A DNA stretch of 45,752 nt from Prevotella sp. UBA6447. Its GTDB lineage: Bacteria > Bacteroidota > Bacteroidia > Bacteroidales > Bacteroidaceae. The stretch covers positions 11,450 to 57,201 of the forward strand of contig DJOD01000034.1 of assembly GCA_002437115.1 (NCBI GenBank), in the 5' to 3' direction. The position numbers and the translations under genes are program-made. This document shows, piece by piece, positions 25,661 through 34,670 of the stretch (positions are counted from its first letter, which is position 1; each line of letters opens with the position of its first letter). The notes below the pieces were generated by a model that searched no databases, had not been told where the DNA came from, and saw nothing but the letters and a program-made list of their open reading frames with translations.

Positions 25661-25894
25661 AAAGGATAGCAACTCTTGTGGAGCACGTGCCTGGATGGGC
25701 TTCGACGGTTCTTTCGGCTCGTTCGGATTCGCTTCGAATCGGTAGTCTTGCCTTGTCAAGAATCCAATAAGGTCGTGGCTCAGTGATGGCAGTCAAAAGG
25801 ACAGATTGTGTGAATTGGAAACTATATTCAAGATGTAATTGCGCCTGTTTGTAACTTAATGAGCTTTGTCTTTTACAATTTGTTAGTCCTGTTG

Positions 25895-25925
25895 TTTGAA
25901 ATAAGAATTATTATTGTTACTTTTG
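25895..25925 (+). promoter_or_regulatory. Consensus promoter of the thr operon
   Basis: TTTG (25895-25898), a 19-nt spacer, then TACTTTTG (25918-25925): an exact Bacteroidota promoter about 70 nt upstream of the thrA ATG. Confidence 0.88.
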
Positions 25926-25944
25926 CAACCAAGTTTTGTTATAG

Positions 25945-25961
25945 CCCCGTTTGTTCCGGGG
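25945..25961 (+). promoter_or_regulatory. GC-rich hairpin in the thrA leader
   Basis: CCCCG (25945-25949) pairs with CGGGG (25957-25961) around a 7-nt loop, inside the roughly 60-nt leader between the predicted transcription start and the thrA ATG. No leader peptide or T-tract is seen, so an attenuation role is not supported, only possible. Confidence 0.4.
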
Positions 25962-25993
25962 GTGGCAAGATATCACATTAAACGTAGAGTGAC

Positions 25994-28429
25994 ATGAAAG
26001 TCTTAAAATTTGGCGGAACATCTGTAGGTTCCGTGAAAAGCATCTTGAGTCTGAAACACATTGTGGAAAACGAGGCGCGGCGACAGCCGATTGTTGTGGT
26101 CGTCAGCGCGCTCGGGGGCATAACAGATAAGCTCATCGCTACGGCGCAACAGGCGGTAAGTGGCGACGAAGCCTGGAAAAACTCGTTCGAAGAGATGGTG
26201 GCCCGCCACCACAAGATGATCGACACCATCATTACCAATACCATAGACCGCGAAAATCTGTTTAACAAGGTCGATGGCTTGTTTGACCAGCTACGCTCCA
26301 TTTATTTTGGCGTGTACCTCATCCGTGACTTGAGTCGCAAGACGCAGGATGCCATCGTGAGTTATGGCGAGCGCCTGAGTTCCAACATCGTTTCGTCGCT
26401 GGTGCGCGGGTCGTCTTGGAAAGACTCTCGCGACTTCATCAAGACAGAGTTTTCGCATGAGAAAAACACGTTGGACAGCCTGCTCACCAACCAATTGGTT
26501 CGTGAGGCTTTTGCGGACATGCCCCGTGTGACCATCTTGCCTGGTTTTATCTCCTGCGACCGTGACACAGGCGAGACGACGAACCTGGGGCGAGGCGGGT
26601 CTGATTATACGGCCGCTATTATAGCTGCAGCCCTTAACGCGGAAGTTCTTGAGATATGGACGGATGTGGACGGGTTCATGACGGCTGACCCGAAGGTCAT
26701 TCGCTCCGCCTATACCATCGATGAGCTCAGCTACGTGGAAGCCATGGAACTTTGCAACTTCGGCGCTAAGGTCATCTATCCGCCCACCATCTATCCGGTG
26801 TGCATCAAAAACATCCCCATTTGTGTGAAAAACACCTTCAATCCCGAAGGACGTGGCACCATCATCAAAGGAAAGGTGGAAAACGACAGCAAGGCCATCA
26901 AGGGCATCTCTTCCATCAAGGGCACCACGCTCATCACCGTGTCTGGCCTTTCCATGGTTGGCGTTATTGGCGTGAACAGGCGAATCTTTACCGCCTTGGC
27001 CGACCATGGCATCAGCGTGTTTCTGGTTTCGCAGGCATCGTCGGAAAACAGCACGTCCATAGGCGTGCGTGATGAGGAGGCTTCGAAGGCGGTGGATGTT
27101 CTGAACAAGGAGTTTGAGGCGGAGATAGAAGATGGCGCCATGTTCCCCATGCATGCGGAGAGCCAGTTGGCCACAGTTGCCATCGTGGGAGAAAACATGA
27201 AACACACGCCTGGCATTGCTGGCAAGCTGTTCGGAACATTGGGGCGAAGTGGCATATCAGTCATCGCTTGCGCGCAAGGTGCTTCGGAGACCAACATCTC
27301 CTTTGTGGTCGACTCTCGTTACCTGCGCAAGTCGCTCAATGTCATTCACGACTCGTTCTTCCTCTCAGAGTATAAGGTTCTCAACCTGTTCATCTGTGGC
27401 GTGGGGACAGTTGGCGGCAAGCTGATAGAGCAAATCAAGAAACAATATGAAGAGTTGAAGGAGCATAGCCGCTTGAAACTGAACGTTGTGGGCATTGCCA
27501 GCAGCAAAAACGCTGTTTTTTCGCGCGACGGAATAGACCTCACCAATTACCGTGAGCTTCTTAAAGCCTCAGAGCCCAGTACGCCAGAGAAACTCAGGGA
27601 TGGCATCATTGGAATGAACATCTTCAATTCTGTCTTCGTGGATTGCACGGCCTCGAAAGACATAGCCGCGCTCTATCCCTCCTTTCTGGAGCACAACGTT
27701 AGCGTGGTGGCGGCCAACAAGATAGCGGCCAGTTCCAGTTACGAGGACTATGCCTACCTGAAGGAGACAGCTATGCGACGTGGCGTGAAGTTCCTCTTCG
27801 AGACCAATGTGGGTGCCGGACTGCCCATTATCGGCACCATCAATGACTTGCGAAACTCGGGCGACAAGATTCTGAAGATCGAGGCCGTGCTGAGCGGAAC
27901 GCTCAACTTCATCTTCAACGCCATCTCGGCCGAAGTCCCGTTTTCCGAGACCGTGCGCTTGGCCAAGGAGCACGGTTACTCTGAGCCCGACCCACGTGTG
28001 GACTTGAGTGGAACAGACGTCATTCGCAAACTGGTTATCTTGACTCGCGAAGCGGGTTATCGTGTGGAACAAGCTGACGTGGAGAAGCGTCTTTTCGTAC
28101 CCGATTCCTTTTTCCAAGGGACGCTCGATGAGTTTTGGAAACGTCTCCCGTTGCTCGATGCCGACTTTGAGAAGCGCCGTCGGCAACTGGAGGCCGAGGG
28201 AAAGCGGTGGCGTTTCGTGGCCACCATGGATGGCGGAAAGACCTGCGTGGAGCTGAAAGCGGTGGGCAGCACCCATCCGTTCTATAATCTCGAAGGCAGC
28301 AACAACATCATCTTGCTCACCACGGAGCGTTACAAGGACTATCCCATGCAGATTCAGGGATACGGAGCAGGTGCCAGCGTCACCGCTGCCGGAGTGTTTG
28401 CCAACATCATGTCTATAGCCAATGTTTAG
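25994..28429 (+). CDS. thrA: Bifunctional aspartokinase/homoserine dehydrogenase
   Basis: Catalyses the first and third steps from aspartate to homoserine. 811 aa: an N-terminal aspartokinase (KFGGTSVGS at 5-13, and GRGGSDYTAA near 200), central ACT regulatory repeats (about 310-460), and a C-terminal homoserine dehydrogenase with an NAD(P)-binding GVGTVGGKL motif near 470, AANKIAASS, and GTLNFIFNAI and SEPDPRVDLSGTDV active-site segments. Length and order match the ThrA/MetL fusion. It is first in the operon with apgM-like and thrC genes, 3 nt upstream of the next start. Product feedback by threonine through the ACT domains is expected from family knowledge. Confidence 0.97.
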   Translation: MKVLKFGGTSVGSVKSILSLKHIVENEARRQPIVVVVSALGGITDKLIATAQQAVSGDEAWKNSFEEMVARHHKMIDTIITNTIDRENLFNKVDGLFDQLRSIYFGVYLIRDLSRKTQDAIVSYGERLSSNIVSSLVRGSSWKDSRDFIKTEFSHEKNTLDSLLTNQLVREAFADMPRVTILPGFISCDRDTGETTNLGRGGSDYTAAIIAAALNAEVLEIWTDVDGFMTADPKVIRSAYTIDELSYVEAMELCNFGAKVIYPPTIYPVCIKNIPICVKNTFNPEGRGTIIKGKVENDSKAIKGISSIKGTTLITVSGLSMVGVIGVNRRIFTALADHGISVFLVSQASSENSTSIGVRDEEASKAVDVLNKEFEAEIEDGAMFPMHAESQLATVAIVGENMKHTPGIAGKLFGTLGRSGISVIACAQGASETNISFVVDSRYLRKSLNVIHDSFFLSEYKVLNLFICGVGTVGGKLIEQIKKQYEELKEHSRLKLNVVGIASSKNAVFSRDGIDLTNYRELLKASEPSTPEKLRDGIIGMNIFNSVFVDCTASKDIAALYPSFLEHNVSVVAANKIAASSSYEDYAYLKETAMRRGVKFLFETNVGAGLPIIGTINDLRNSGDKILKIEAVLSGTLNFIFNAISAEVPFSETVRLAKEHGYSEPDPRVDLSGTDVIRKLVILTREAGYRVEQADVEKRLFVPDSFFQGTLDEFWKRLPLLDADFEKRRRQLEAEGKRWRFVATMDGGKTCVELKAVGSTHPFYNLEGSNNIILLTTERYKDYPMQIQGYGAGASVTAAGVFANIMSIANV

Positions 28430-28432
28430 CAT

Positions 28433-29680
28433 ATGAAGCACATCATCATCTTGGGCGATGGCATGGCCGACCATGCAGTTGCCCGTCTTGGAGGAAAAAC
28501 ATTGTTGCAATATGCCGACACGCCCTACATGGACTTGTTGGCGCGAAAGGGGCGCACAGGCAGGCTGATGACCATTCCCGACGGTTTCTTGCCGGGGTCG
28601 GAGGTGGCCAACAGCACCATCTTGGGTTATGACCAGCGCCAGGTCTACGAGGGACGCGGACCTCTCGAAGCTGCCAGCATAGGCTATGAGCTGCGTCCTG
28701 ACGACCTTGCCCTGCGTTGCAACATCATCGAACTGCAGCAGGGAGTCATCAAGAACCATCATGGCGGACACCTGACCACTGAGGAGGCTGACGTGCTAAT
28801 CCGCTACCTTGACGATAAACTGGGCGACGACAGGGTGCATTTTGTGACGGGCATACAGTATCGCCATCTGCTCATCGTGCGTGGCGGAAACAAGCATATC
28901 GTGTGCGCTCCTCCCCATGATCATCCCAACGAGCCGTGTGCCGGCCTCTTGGTGAAGCCTGAAGAGGGATGGGTAGACCGAAGGGACGGCAGCCATGGTT
29001 GCGCTGACGGAATGACGGCAGGGCAGACCGCCGACTTGCTCAACGACTTGATACGTAAGAGCCAAGAGCTTCTTTCCGCTCATCCGTTCAACCAGAAACG
29101 TGTGGAGAAAGCCAATAGCATATGGCCATGGGGTGGGGGATACCGTCCTTCGATGAAGACCCTGCAAGAGACATTTCCGCAAATCCACACCGGCTCTTGC
29201 ATCTCTGCGGTCGACCTGATACGTGGCATAGGAAGTTATGCCGGACTGGACGTGGTGAAAGTGCCTGGCGCGACGGGCTTGGCCAATACCAATTATGAAG
29301 GCAAGGCGGCCGCCGCCATTGATGCCTTGAGGCACCAAGACTTCGTGTTCCTGCACCTTGAGGCGAGCGATGAGGCGGGCCACGATGGCGACTTGGAGTT
29401 GAAGCTGCGCACCCTTGAGTATTTGGACCACCGCATCGTGGAGCCCATCTATAATGAGGTGAAGACGTGGGACGAGCCGGTCTGCATCGCTGTGATGCCT
29501 GACCATCCCACCCCCGTTGAGGTGCGCACCCATATGAAGGAACCCGTGCCGTTTCTTATTTGGCATCCGGGCATTGAGCCCGATAACGTGCAGGTCTACG
29601 ACGAGGTGTCGTGTGTCAGCGGTTCCTACGGCTTGCTGCACCTGACGGAGTTTATGAAGAAGTTTATGGAAATAGAATAA
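28433..29680 (+). CDS. ApgM-type phosphoglycerate-mutase-like protein, probable homoserine kinase
   Basis: 415 aa, cytosolic. It belongs to the alkaline-phosphatase-like superfamily in the archaeal cofactor-independent phosphoglycerate mutase (ApgM) group. The metal-binding region GDGMADHAV is at 8-16, and the Ser-containing motif PGSEVANSTILGYD at 54-67 holds the likely phospho-acceptor. EASDEAGHDGD and MPDHPTPVE metal motifs lie toward the C-terminus. It lies between thrA and thrC, and there is no thrB in the operon. A Bacteroidales subfamily (TIGR02535) has been proposed as homoserine kinase on this evidence, so it probably phosphorylates homoserine. A glycolytic mutase role is the alternative. 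The start is 3 nt after the thrA stop. Confidence 0.88.
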   Translation: MKHIIILGDGMADHAVARLGGKTLLQYADTPYMDLLARKGRTGRLMTIPDGFLPGSEVANSTILGYDQRQVYEGRGPLEAASIGYELRPDDLALRCNIIELQQGVIKNHHGGHLTTEEADVLIRYLDDKLGDDRVHFVTGIQYRHLLIVRGGNKHIVCAPPHDHPNEPCAGLLVKPEEGWVDRRDGSHGCADGMTAGQTADLLNDLIRKSQELLSAHPFNQKRVEKANSIWPWGGGYRPSMKTLQETFPQIHTGSCISAVDLIRGIGSYAGLDVVKVPGATGLANTNYEGKAAAAIDALRHQDFVFLHLEASDEAGHDGDLELKLRTLEYLDHRIVEPIYNEVKTWDEPVCIAVMPDHPTPVEVRTHMKEPVPFLIWHPGIEPDNVQVYDEVSCVSGSYGLLHLTEFMKKFMEIE

Positions 29681-29692
29681 AACAAGATAACC

Positions 29693-31021
29693 ATGATGTA
29701 CTATAGCACCAATGGCCAAGCTCCCAAGGCCACATTGCGCGAGGCTGTGGAGCGCGGGCTTGCTCCTGACAAAGGGCTGTACATGCCCGAAAGCATACAG
29801 AAGTTACCCGACACTTTTTTTGAGCACATTGATGAGATGACGTTCCAAGAGATGTCGCTTGAGGTGGCACGTGCCTTCTTCGGCGATGATGTGGACGATG
29901 CTTCGCTCCGCCACATCGTCTATGACACCCTTGCCTTTGAGACGCCCCTTCATCCCGTGGGTGATGACATCTACAGCCTGGAACTCTTCCATGGCCCCAC
30001 ACTGGCGTTCAAGGACGTGGGTGCCCGTTTCATGGCCCGTCTCCTGCAATATTTCATCAAGAAAGACCGCCTGGGGAAGCCCTCGGCCACTGGCGACGTG
30101 AATGTGCTGGTGGCCACCAGTGGCGACACGGGATCTGCTGTGGCCAACGGCTTTCTGGGCGTGAAGGGCATTCATGTGTATGTGCTCTATCCCAAGGGCA
30201 AGGTGAGCAAGATACAGGAGAGCCAGTTCACCACGCTCGGGCAGAACATTACGGCACTGGAGGTGGACGGCGTGTTCGACGATTGCCAGGCACTGGTGAA
30301 GCAGGCGTTCATGGACGCAGAGCTCAATGCCCACATGACGCTTACCTCAGCCAACTCCATCAATGTGGCCCGGTTCCTCCCACAGGCGTTCTATTACTTC
30401 AACGCTTACGCCCTGCTGAAGCGGCAGCATGCGGTCGCTGATCCGTCCAACCTGGTGGTGTGCGTGCCGAGTGGCAACTTCGGAAACATCACGGCGGGCT
30501 TGTTTGCCAAGCGCATGGGCTTGCCAGTAAAGCATTTCGTAGCGGCCAACAATGCCAACGACATCTTCTTCCAATACTTGCAGACGGGTGTCTACATTCC
30601 GCAACCCAGTCGGCAGACACTGGCAAATGCCATGGATGTGGGTGCCCCCAGCAACTTTGCGCGCATCTTGGACCTTTATGCCAACAGCTGGACTGACATC
30701 AAGGCCGACATCAGCGGTGCCACTTACTCCGACGACCTCATCCGCGAGGCCATGCGCCAGTGTCATGAGACCACGGGCTATGTGCTCGATCCCCATGGGG
30801 CATGCGGATGGCGTGCGCTCAAGGAACAACTGAAGCCCGGTGAGGTGGGCGTGTTCCTGGAGACAGCACATCCGGCAAAGTTCAAGGAAAAGGTGGACGA
30901 CATCCTCGGGACTGACATTGCCATCCCTGAACGCCTGCAAGCTTTTATGCGAGGCAAGAAGCAAAGCGTGGCGATGGCCAATGACTTTGCGGCGTTCAAG
31001 TCGTTTCTGATGAAGCAGTAG
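29693..31021 (+). CDS. thrC: Threonine synthase
   Basis: A PLP-dependent fold-type II enzyme converting O-phosphohomoserine to threonine. 442 aa; the N-terminus MMYYSTNGQAPKATLREAV is typical of the long ThrC class. The PLP lysine is Lys107 in FHGPTLAFKDVGARF, and the phosphate-binding ATSGDTGSAVANG loop follows (about 140-152). The ATGs at 29693 and 29696 cannot be told apart. It is the last gene of the thr operon and is followed by a large inverted repeat shared with the convergent toxin-region operon. Confidence 0.97.
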   Translation: MMYYSTNGQAPKATLREAVERGLAPDKGLYMPESIQKLPDTFFEHIDEMTFQEMSLEVARAFFGDDVDDASLRHIVYDTLAFETPLHPVGDDIYSLELFHGPTLAFKDVGARFMARLLQYFIKKDRLGKPSATGDVNVLVATSGDTGSAVANGFLGVKGIHVYVLYPKGKVSKIQESQFTTLGQNITALEVDGVFDDCQALVKQAFMDAELNAHMTLTSANSINVARFLPQAFYYFNAYALLKRQHAVADPSNLVVCVPSGNFGNITAGLFAKRMGLPVKHFVAANNANDIFFQYLQTGVYIPQPSRQTLANAMDVGAPSNFARILDLYANSWTDIKADISGATYSDDLIREAMRQCHETTGYVLDPHGACGWRALKEQLKPGEVGVFLETAHPAKFKEKVDDILGTDIAIPERLQAFMRGKKQSVAMANDFAAFKSFLMKQ

Positions 31022-31063
31022 ACGGCCAAGGACTTCTCGCTTTCGCGACGAGTTGAGCGAATA

Positions 31064-31115
31064 ACAACACCTCCTTCCGCCAGCGGTTTTTGATGCTGGC
31101 AGAAGGAGGCGTTGT
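31064..31115. terminator. Large hairpin between the thr operon and the toxin operon
   Basis: Arm 31064-31084 (ACAAC, CCTCCTTC, GCCAGC with one-base gaps) pairs with 31095-31115 (GCTGGC, GAAGGAGG, GTTGT). The loop is 10 nt. It lies between two convergent transcription units and may terminate both, though no long T-tract follows. Confidence 0.7.
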
Positions 31116-31149
31116 CATGAGGAGACACTTGTGAGGCTCGTCGTTTATC

Positions 31150-32079
31150 CTATTCGAACGTCAGCTGGATGTATTCTCTGCCGAACATGTCCTTTTTGAT
31201 GACTGAGTCCAGGTCAAGCCCACACCCGTCCAGGCTGCACGCCATGATCTTATTGTGTTCGCAGTCGCCCGAGTTTGTGATCTTCACAAGGTGCTTTTCG
31301 TTGTCCCCAAATAGCTGGGGGCTCTTGATTTCGTATGTGACTTCATACGGCTCCTGCAGACGACCATTCTCATCATAGTAATTATGGATTTGGCCATCGA
31401 TGCCAATCACTACGGCCGTTGTGCTGTCTGTGTCGCCGTCCCCCTCGGCAAAATATCTTTGGTTGGGTATGATGTTTTGTCCCATGAATCCCTTGATGGT
31501 CACGTTGTAATCCATTTCTTCTGTGGATTGAAGTCGTGCGTTGGGGAAATAGAACACCACATAGATTTTATCGCTGCCTTCTTCACGATAGTTGTGGTCT
31601 TCGCTGACCAGTACCTTGACAGGACCATTTATGTCTCGGTTGTAAGATTTTTCAGTGGTCGAATAGTAATACCGCTTGTTGCCAATGGCTTGTCGGATGG
31701 AGTCAAGCCTAAACGTGCACGCCACGTCGGCCACCGTCTCGCTTTCCATGTGCACATGGTAAATCATCTTGACACTGTCTTTTCCTATCGAGTCTGTAGG
31801 CAAGGCTGGGGTGAATCCCAAATAATAGTTCCCGTTCTCTACGATGAAATGTGTGTTGGCGGGAATGCCGTTTGTAGTGTTGACGCGAAAGTTGGCAAAG
31901 TCGTCTTTCACAAGGTCGTGGTTGGCACCATCCGTAAACTTCATCCTCACCTCTTGCGCTTTCACCTGCGCGTCCGTGGAGATTTTGTCATCTTCGTCCT
32001 GGCTGCAAGAAAGCAAGAGACCAGCCAACATGGCTAACGACCAAGTGGCCTTACTCAATATTCTCATGTTGATTTTCAT
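31150..32079 (-). CDS. Surface lipoprotein, candidate CDCL immunity protein
   Basis: 309 aa. It has a lipoprotein signal with lipobox LLSC, followed at once by SQDEDDK, an acidic stretch that fits a Bacteroidota surface-export signal. I do not recognise the fold of the body (about 30-309); it is beta-rich in appearance, with no enzyme motif and no transmembrane segment. It starts 6 nt after the long CDCL gene on the same strand, so it is the last gene of the toxin operon. In characterised Bacteroides CDCL systems a surface lipoprotein blocks pore formation in the producer. Position and export signal make this the obvious candidate here, but sequence similarity to those proteins could not be tested. 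An alternative start is Met5. Confidence 0.85.
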   Translation of the reverse strand: MKINMRILSKATWSLAMLAGLLLSCSQDEDDKISTDAQVKAQEVRMKFTDGANHDLVKDDFANFRVNTTNGIPANTHFIVENGNYYLGFTPALPTDSIGKDSVKMIYHVHMESETVADVACTFRLDSIRQAIGNKRYYYSTTEKSYNRDINGPVKVLVSEDHNYREEGSDKIYVVFYFPNARLQSTEEMDYNVTIKGFMGQNIIPNQRYFAEGDGDTDSTTAVVIGIDGQIHNYYDENGRLQEPYEVTYEIKSPQLFGDNEKHLVKITNSGDCEHNKIMACSLDGCGLDLDSVIKKDMFGREYIQLTFE

Positions 32080-32085
32080 GATATT

Positions 32086-33567
32086 TTATTTTTTTGGTAT
32101 TGAAGTAATCTTTAATAGCTTATAGTCGGGACTGTCAAGTAATTTAACGTCAGTGTACTTTTCCCAAATGACATCAGTGTCTGTTCCGTGTGATCCGTCC
32201 GGATGTGTTCGAGTTACAGCGCTATACGAATTGTAGGAGAAGAGTGGCATAGACGTGTCGTAGCCTGCATTGGAAAAATCCCTGATGTATGTTGTGTCCT
32301 TGTAAGATTTTGGAGCATCTTCGTACCTTACGTCAAATTTAAATTTGAATTTTATCTTCGGATTTGCAATAGTGGGCACTTTGTTCTCGTTGGCATAAAA
32401 CTTTATAGAGTATTCATGTGCATGTCTATAGATTGTCTTGTCATAGTTGTCTACAACTTCGACATACAGAGGTTCACGTCGAATGTTGTACTTAAATTTG
32501 ATGCTTGCCAAAGAATTATCAGCAACATTGGCAAATGAACAGAATATAGGGACGCCTGGTTGTTCTTTGGAGAATTGACCTTTGGTGATGTGATCCACGA
32601 ATCCTGCAAAACCGGAAAAACTTTGAACAGCAGATGCGCCATTGCCACCAATGAGATAGACGTTGAACTCACAGCCATTTAGGAAGTTTTGCTCTTCCTT
32701 GGTTATATATGAGCTACCTTTTGTAATAAGCGTATGGAAGGATTCTTGAAGCATTTTCTTTGCATAGTTTGCTTCGGCATTAGTTTCCAAAGTTAACAAA
32801 CCAAAACGTCCATAGGTAATGGAATTGACATAAACAGCTGAGTCCATAAGCCCATTAGATACATTGGCGTAGGGAATTTCGGGCGTATCCATAACAGCTG
32901 TGAAACTGCTTTGCCAAAATTTCATGTAGATGCCTGTTGCTTTGTTGATGTGATGCTCCTCGCTATTGCTTGAAGATGAAGATCCCCAAAATAAGAAACT
33001 AGTATTCACATTACTACCAAAAGCAGCCTTTAGCTCATTGTACGACGTGAATTGTTCGATGGAAAAGAAATACTCCTCGTTCTGTTTGAAAGTAGATTTT
33101 GGTATTTGCTTTTTCACGTACGACGAATACTGTGAATAAGATGGATTATTTATTATTCCAGAATCAGATCCGGGAAGAGTTAAGGAAACCATTATGGGCT
33201 TCTTTGCTCCAGGAACGGGTTTGTAGGTGCAATTAGCAACTGAACTTTTGTACAATACATTTCCAATCCATACGTGCGGGCTGTATTCTGGCAGAACAAC
33301 GGTCTCATTAGAAGAAACTTCTTTTTCGGCTGTGAAATAGTCGCTTGAAGCGCGTGTTAGCATTCTTGTACCCTTGTGGCCGACGAAGAGGGTGGAGTCT
33401 TCACCTAATAGGTTACATGGATTTCTGCTTGTGTTGATGGACACAACATAATCGTCCGGATGGTGAGGCTTAGCGGTTGAGGTCTCTAAAAACTCTTCCG
33501 TCTCATTACTACAACTTGCGCAAAGCGCAATTACTGGTAAAAATAACAGATGGGTTAAATTTTTCAT
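32086..33567 (-). CDS. CDC-like pore-forming lipoprotein, long component (CDCL-L)
   Basis: 493 aa, a thiol-activated cytolysin-family (CDC/MACPF) protein. The signal ends at lipid Cys19 (ALCASC), followed by SNETEEF, acidic as in surface-exported lipoproteins. The pore-forming core runs about 80-362, with the CDC signature AVYVNSITYGRFGLLTL (245-260), a Gly-Gly at 307-308 (YLIGGNGASAV), and GFVDHITKGQFSKEQPG (322-338). A C-terminal region (about 362-493) takes the place of the receptor-binding domain 4 of CDCs; the tryptophan-rich undecapeptide of cholesterol-binding CDCs is not visible. It starts 2 nt after the short component's stop, implying coupled translation. The family model is that the short component (CDCL-S) assembles with or triggers the long one on the target surface. 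Confidence 0.93.
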   Translation of the reverse strand: MKNLTHLLFLPVIALCASCSNETEEFLETSTAKPHHPDDYVVSINTSRNPCNLLGEDSTLFVGHKGTRMLTRASSDYFTAEKEVSSNETVVLPEYSPHVWIGNVLYKSSVANCTYKPVPGAKKPIMVSLTLPGSDSGIINNPSYSQYSSYVKKQIPKSTFKQNEEYFFSIEQFTSYNELKAAFGSNVNTSFLFWGSSSSSNSEEHHINKATGIYMKFWQSSFTAVMDTPEIPYANVSNGLMDSAVYVNSITYGRFGLLTLETNAEANYAKKMLQESFHTLITKGSSYITKEEQNFLNGCEFNVYLIGGNGASAVQSFSGFAGFVDHITKGQFSKEQPGVPIFCSFANVADNSLASIKFKYNIRREPLYVEVVDNYDKTIYRHAHEYSIKFYANENKVPTIANPKIKFKFKFDVRYEDAPKSYKDTTYIRDFSNAGYDTSMPLFSYNSYSAVTRTHPDGSHGTDTDVIWEKYTDVKLLDSPDYKLLKITSIPKK

Positions 33568-33569
33568 AT

Positions 33570-34595
33570 TTACTTTTTGTCAGTGTCAAAATTGAGAGAA
33601 AATGCGGAATTGTCATCAACTCTGTTGACTGTGCAATAAATGGGTTGGCCTGGTACGTCTTTTGTGAATGTACCACCATTCACAATGAATTTTGTGAATT
33701 CGTTAAATCCCGTAGCTGTTGCTACTGCATCTGCTCCCTTTCCACCTCGTATCCAAATATGAATTTCTGCTTTTTGAAGTGTTTGCTCGGAGCTTGCATC
33801 CATTGAGACTTCTCCATTAACCATCTTCGCGTTTAATGCAGCTTTGAAAGCAGTCTTTAATGCAGTATAAGTGGTATCACTCTCGATGGAGATGATGGCC
33901 ATTCTGCCATATGTGATGCTGTTAACATAAACGGCATTTGGATAATCTTTGATCTTGTCATTGTTGCTGAAGATATTTCCATCTTCTGGATAATCTATTA
34001 TGCCGTCAAAATTCTTTTGGCATACTCGTGCAAAAAGTCCTGTCTTATGACGAATTTGATTCGATTCGGCGCTACTCTCAAATTTCATTATAGAAGCAAT
34101 GTTCACATTTGCGCCAAATGCTAATTTCATTTCACTATACTTGGAAAATTGCTTTAAATCATACTCAAACTCCTCTATTTGCTGACCAGAGAAGTCTTCA
34201 TCATTCAGAGCTTTCTTGAATTCCTTCATGTAGCTGGAAAAGCTGGGAACCGGAAGAGTGCCAATATAGAAACTCGGAACGGTGAAAACAAGTTGTAATG
34301 GATCCACCTTTTCAATAATGGGAACCATTTTTCCATTGTTCAGTTCCTCGCCTTTAAGAAGCATCCCTGTGTATACATTCTTAAGAATGACAGGCACAAA
34401 CTCGTAGCTCTCATTCATTGATCGTGTTTTTGCAAAAGGATGGTACGATTCATCCCAATTGTTACCGTCTGTGACTTGTTGCGGGGTGTGATTACCACTC
34501 TCTTTTTCGATGGCGCTAAAGTCGTCTGTTGAACATGAAAAGAGAATTGGTACAGCAGCTGCCATTAAAATCTTTGTAATATTGCAGTTTTTCAT
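33570..34595 (-). CDS. CDC-like pore-forming lipoprotein, short component (CDCL-S)
   Basis: 341 aa. The signal is MKNCNITKILMAAAVPILFS with lipid Cys21 (lipobox LFSC) and a following STDDFSAIE acidic segment. The CDC core is present with AVYVNSITYGR (221-231), Gly-Gly (284-285, WIRGGKGADA) and GFNEFTKFIVNGGTF (296-310), aligning residue for residue with the long protein. It ends right after the region matching residue 360 of the long one and lacks domain 4. The ATG at 34628 would add 11 residues but spoils the signal. The core is diverged outside these motifs, as expected for a partner rather than a truncated copy. It is followed by CDCL-L after 2 nt and preceded by the DUF3244-like gene. Confidence 0.93.
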   Translation of the reverse strand: MKNCNITKILMAAAVPILFSCSTDDFSAIEKESGNHTPQQVTDGNNWDESYHPFAKTRSMNESYEFVPVILKNVYTGMLLKGEELNNGKMVPIIEKVDPLQLVFTVPSFYIGTLPVPSFSSYMKEFKKALNDEDFSGQQIEEFEYDLKQFSKYSEMKLAFGANVNIASIMKFESSAESNQIRHKTGLFARVCQKNFDGIIDYPEDGNIFSNNDKIKDYPNAVYVNSITYGRMAIISIESDTTYTALKTAFKAALNAKMVNGEVSMDASSEQTLQKAEIHIWIRGGKGADAVATATGFNEFTKFIVNGGTFTKDVPGQPIYCTVNRVDDNSAFSLNFDTDKK

Positions 34596-34670
34596 GTGAA
34601 ATGTAATTTGGTTTTTTAGTGCTGACATTTTTTACGATTTGTTTATCATGGTCGTAAAATAGTCTGGAAT

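Noticed and set aside
25546..25894. Possible gene or CRISPR array in the gap with 21-nt repeats
   Set aside because: The repeats are too few, have no spacers and contain no open frame of note, so they are not a CRISPR array.
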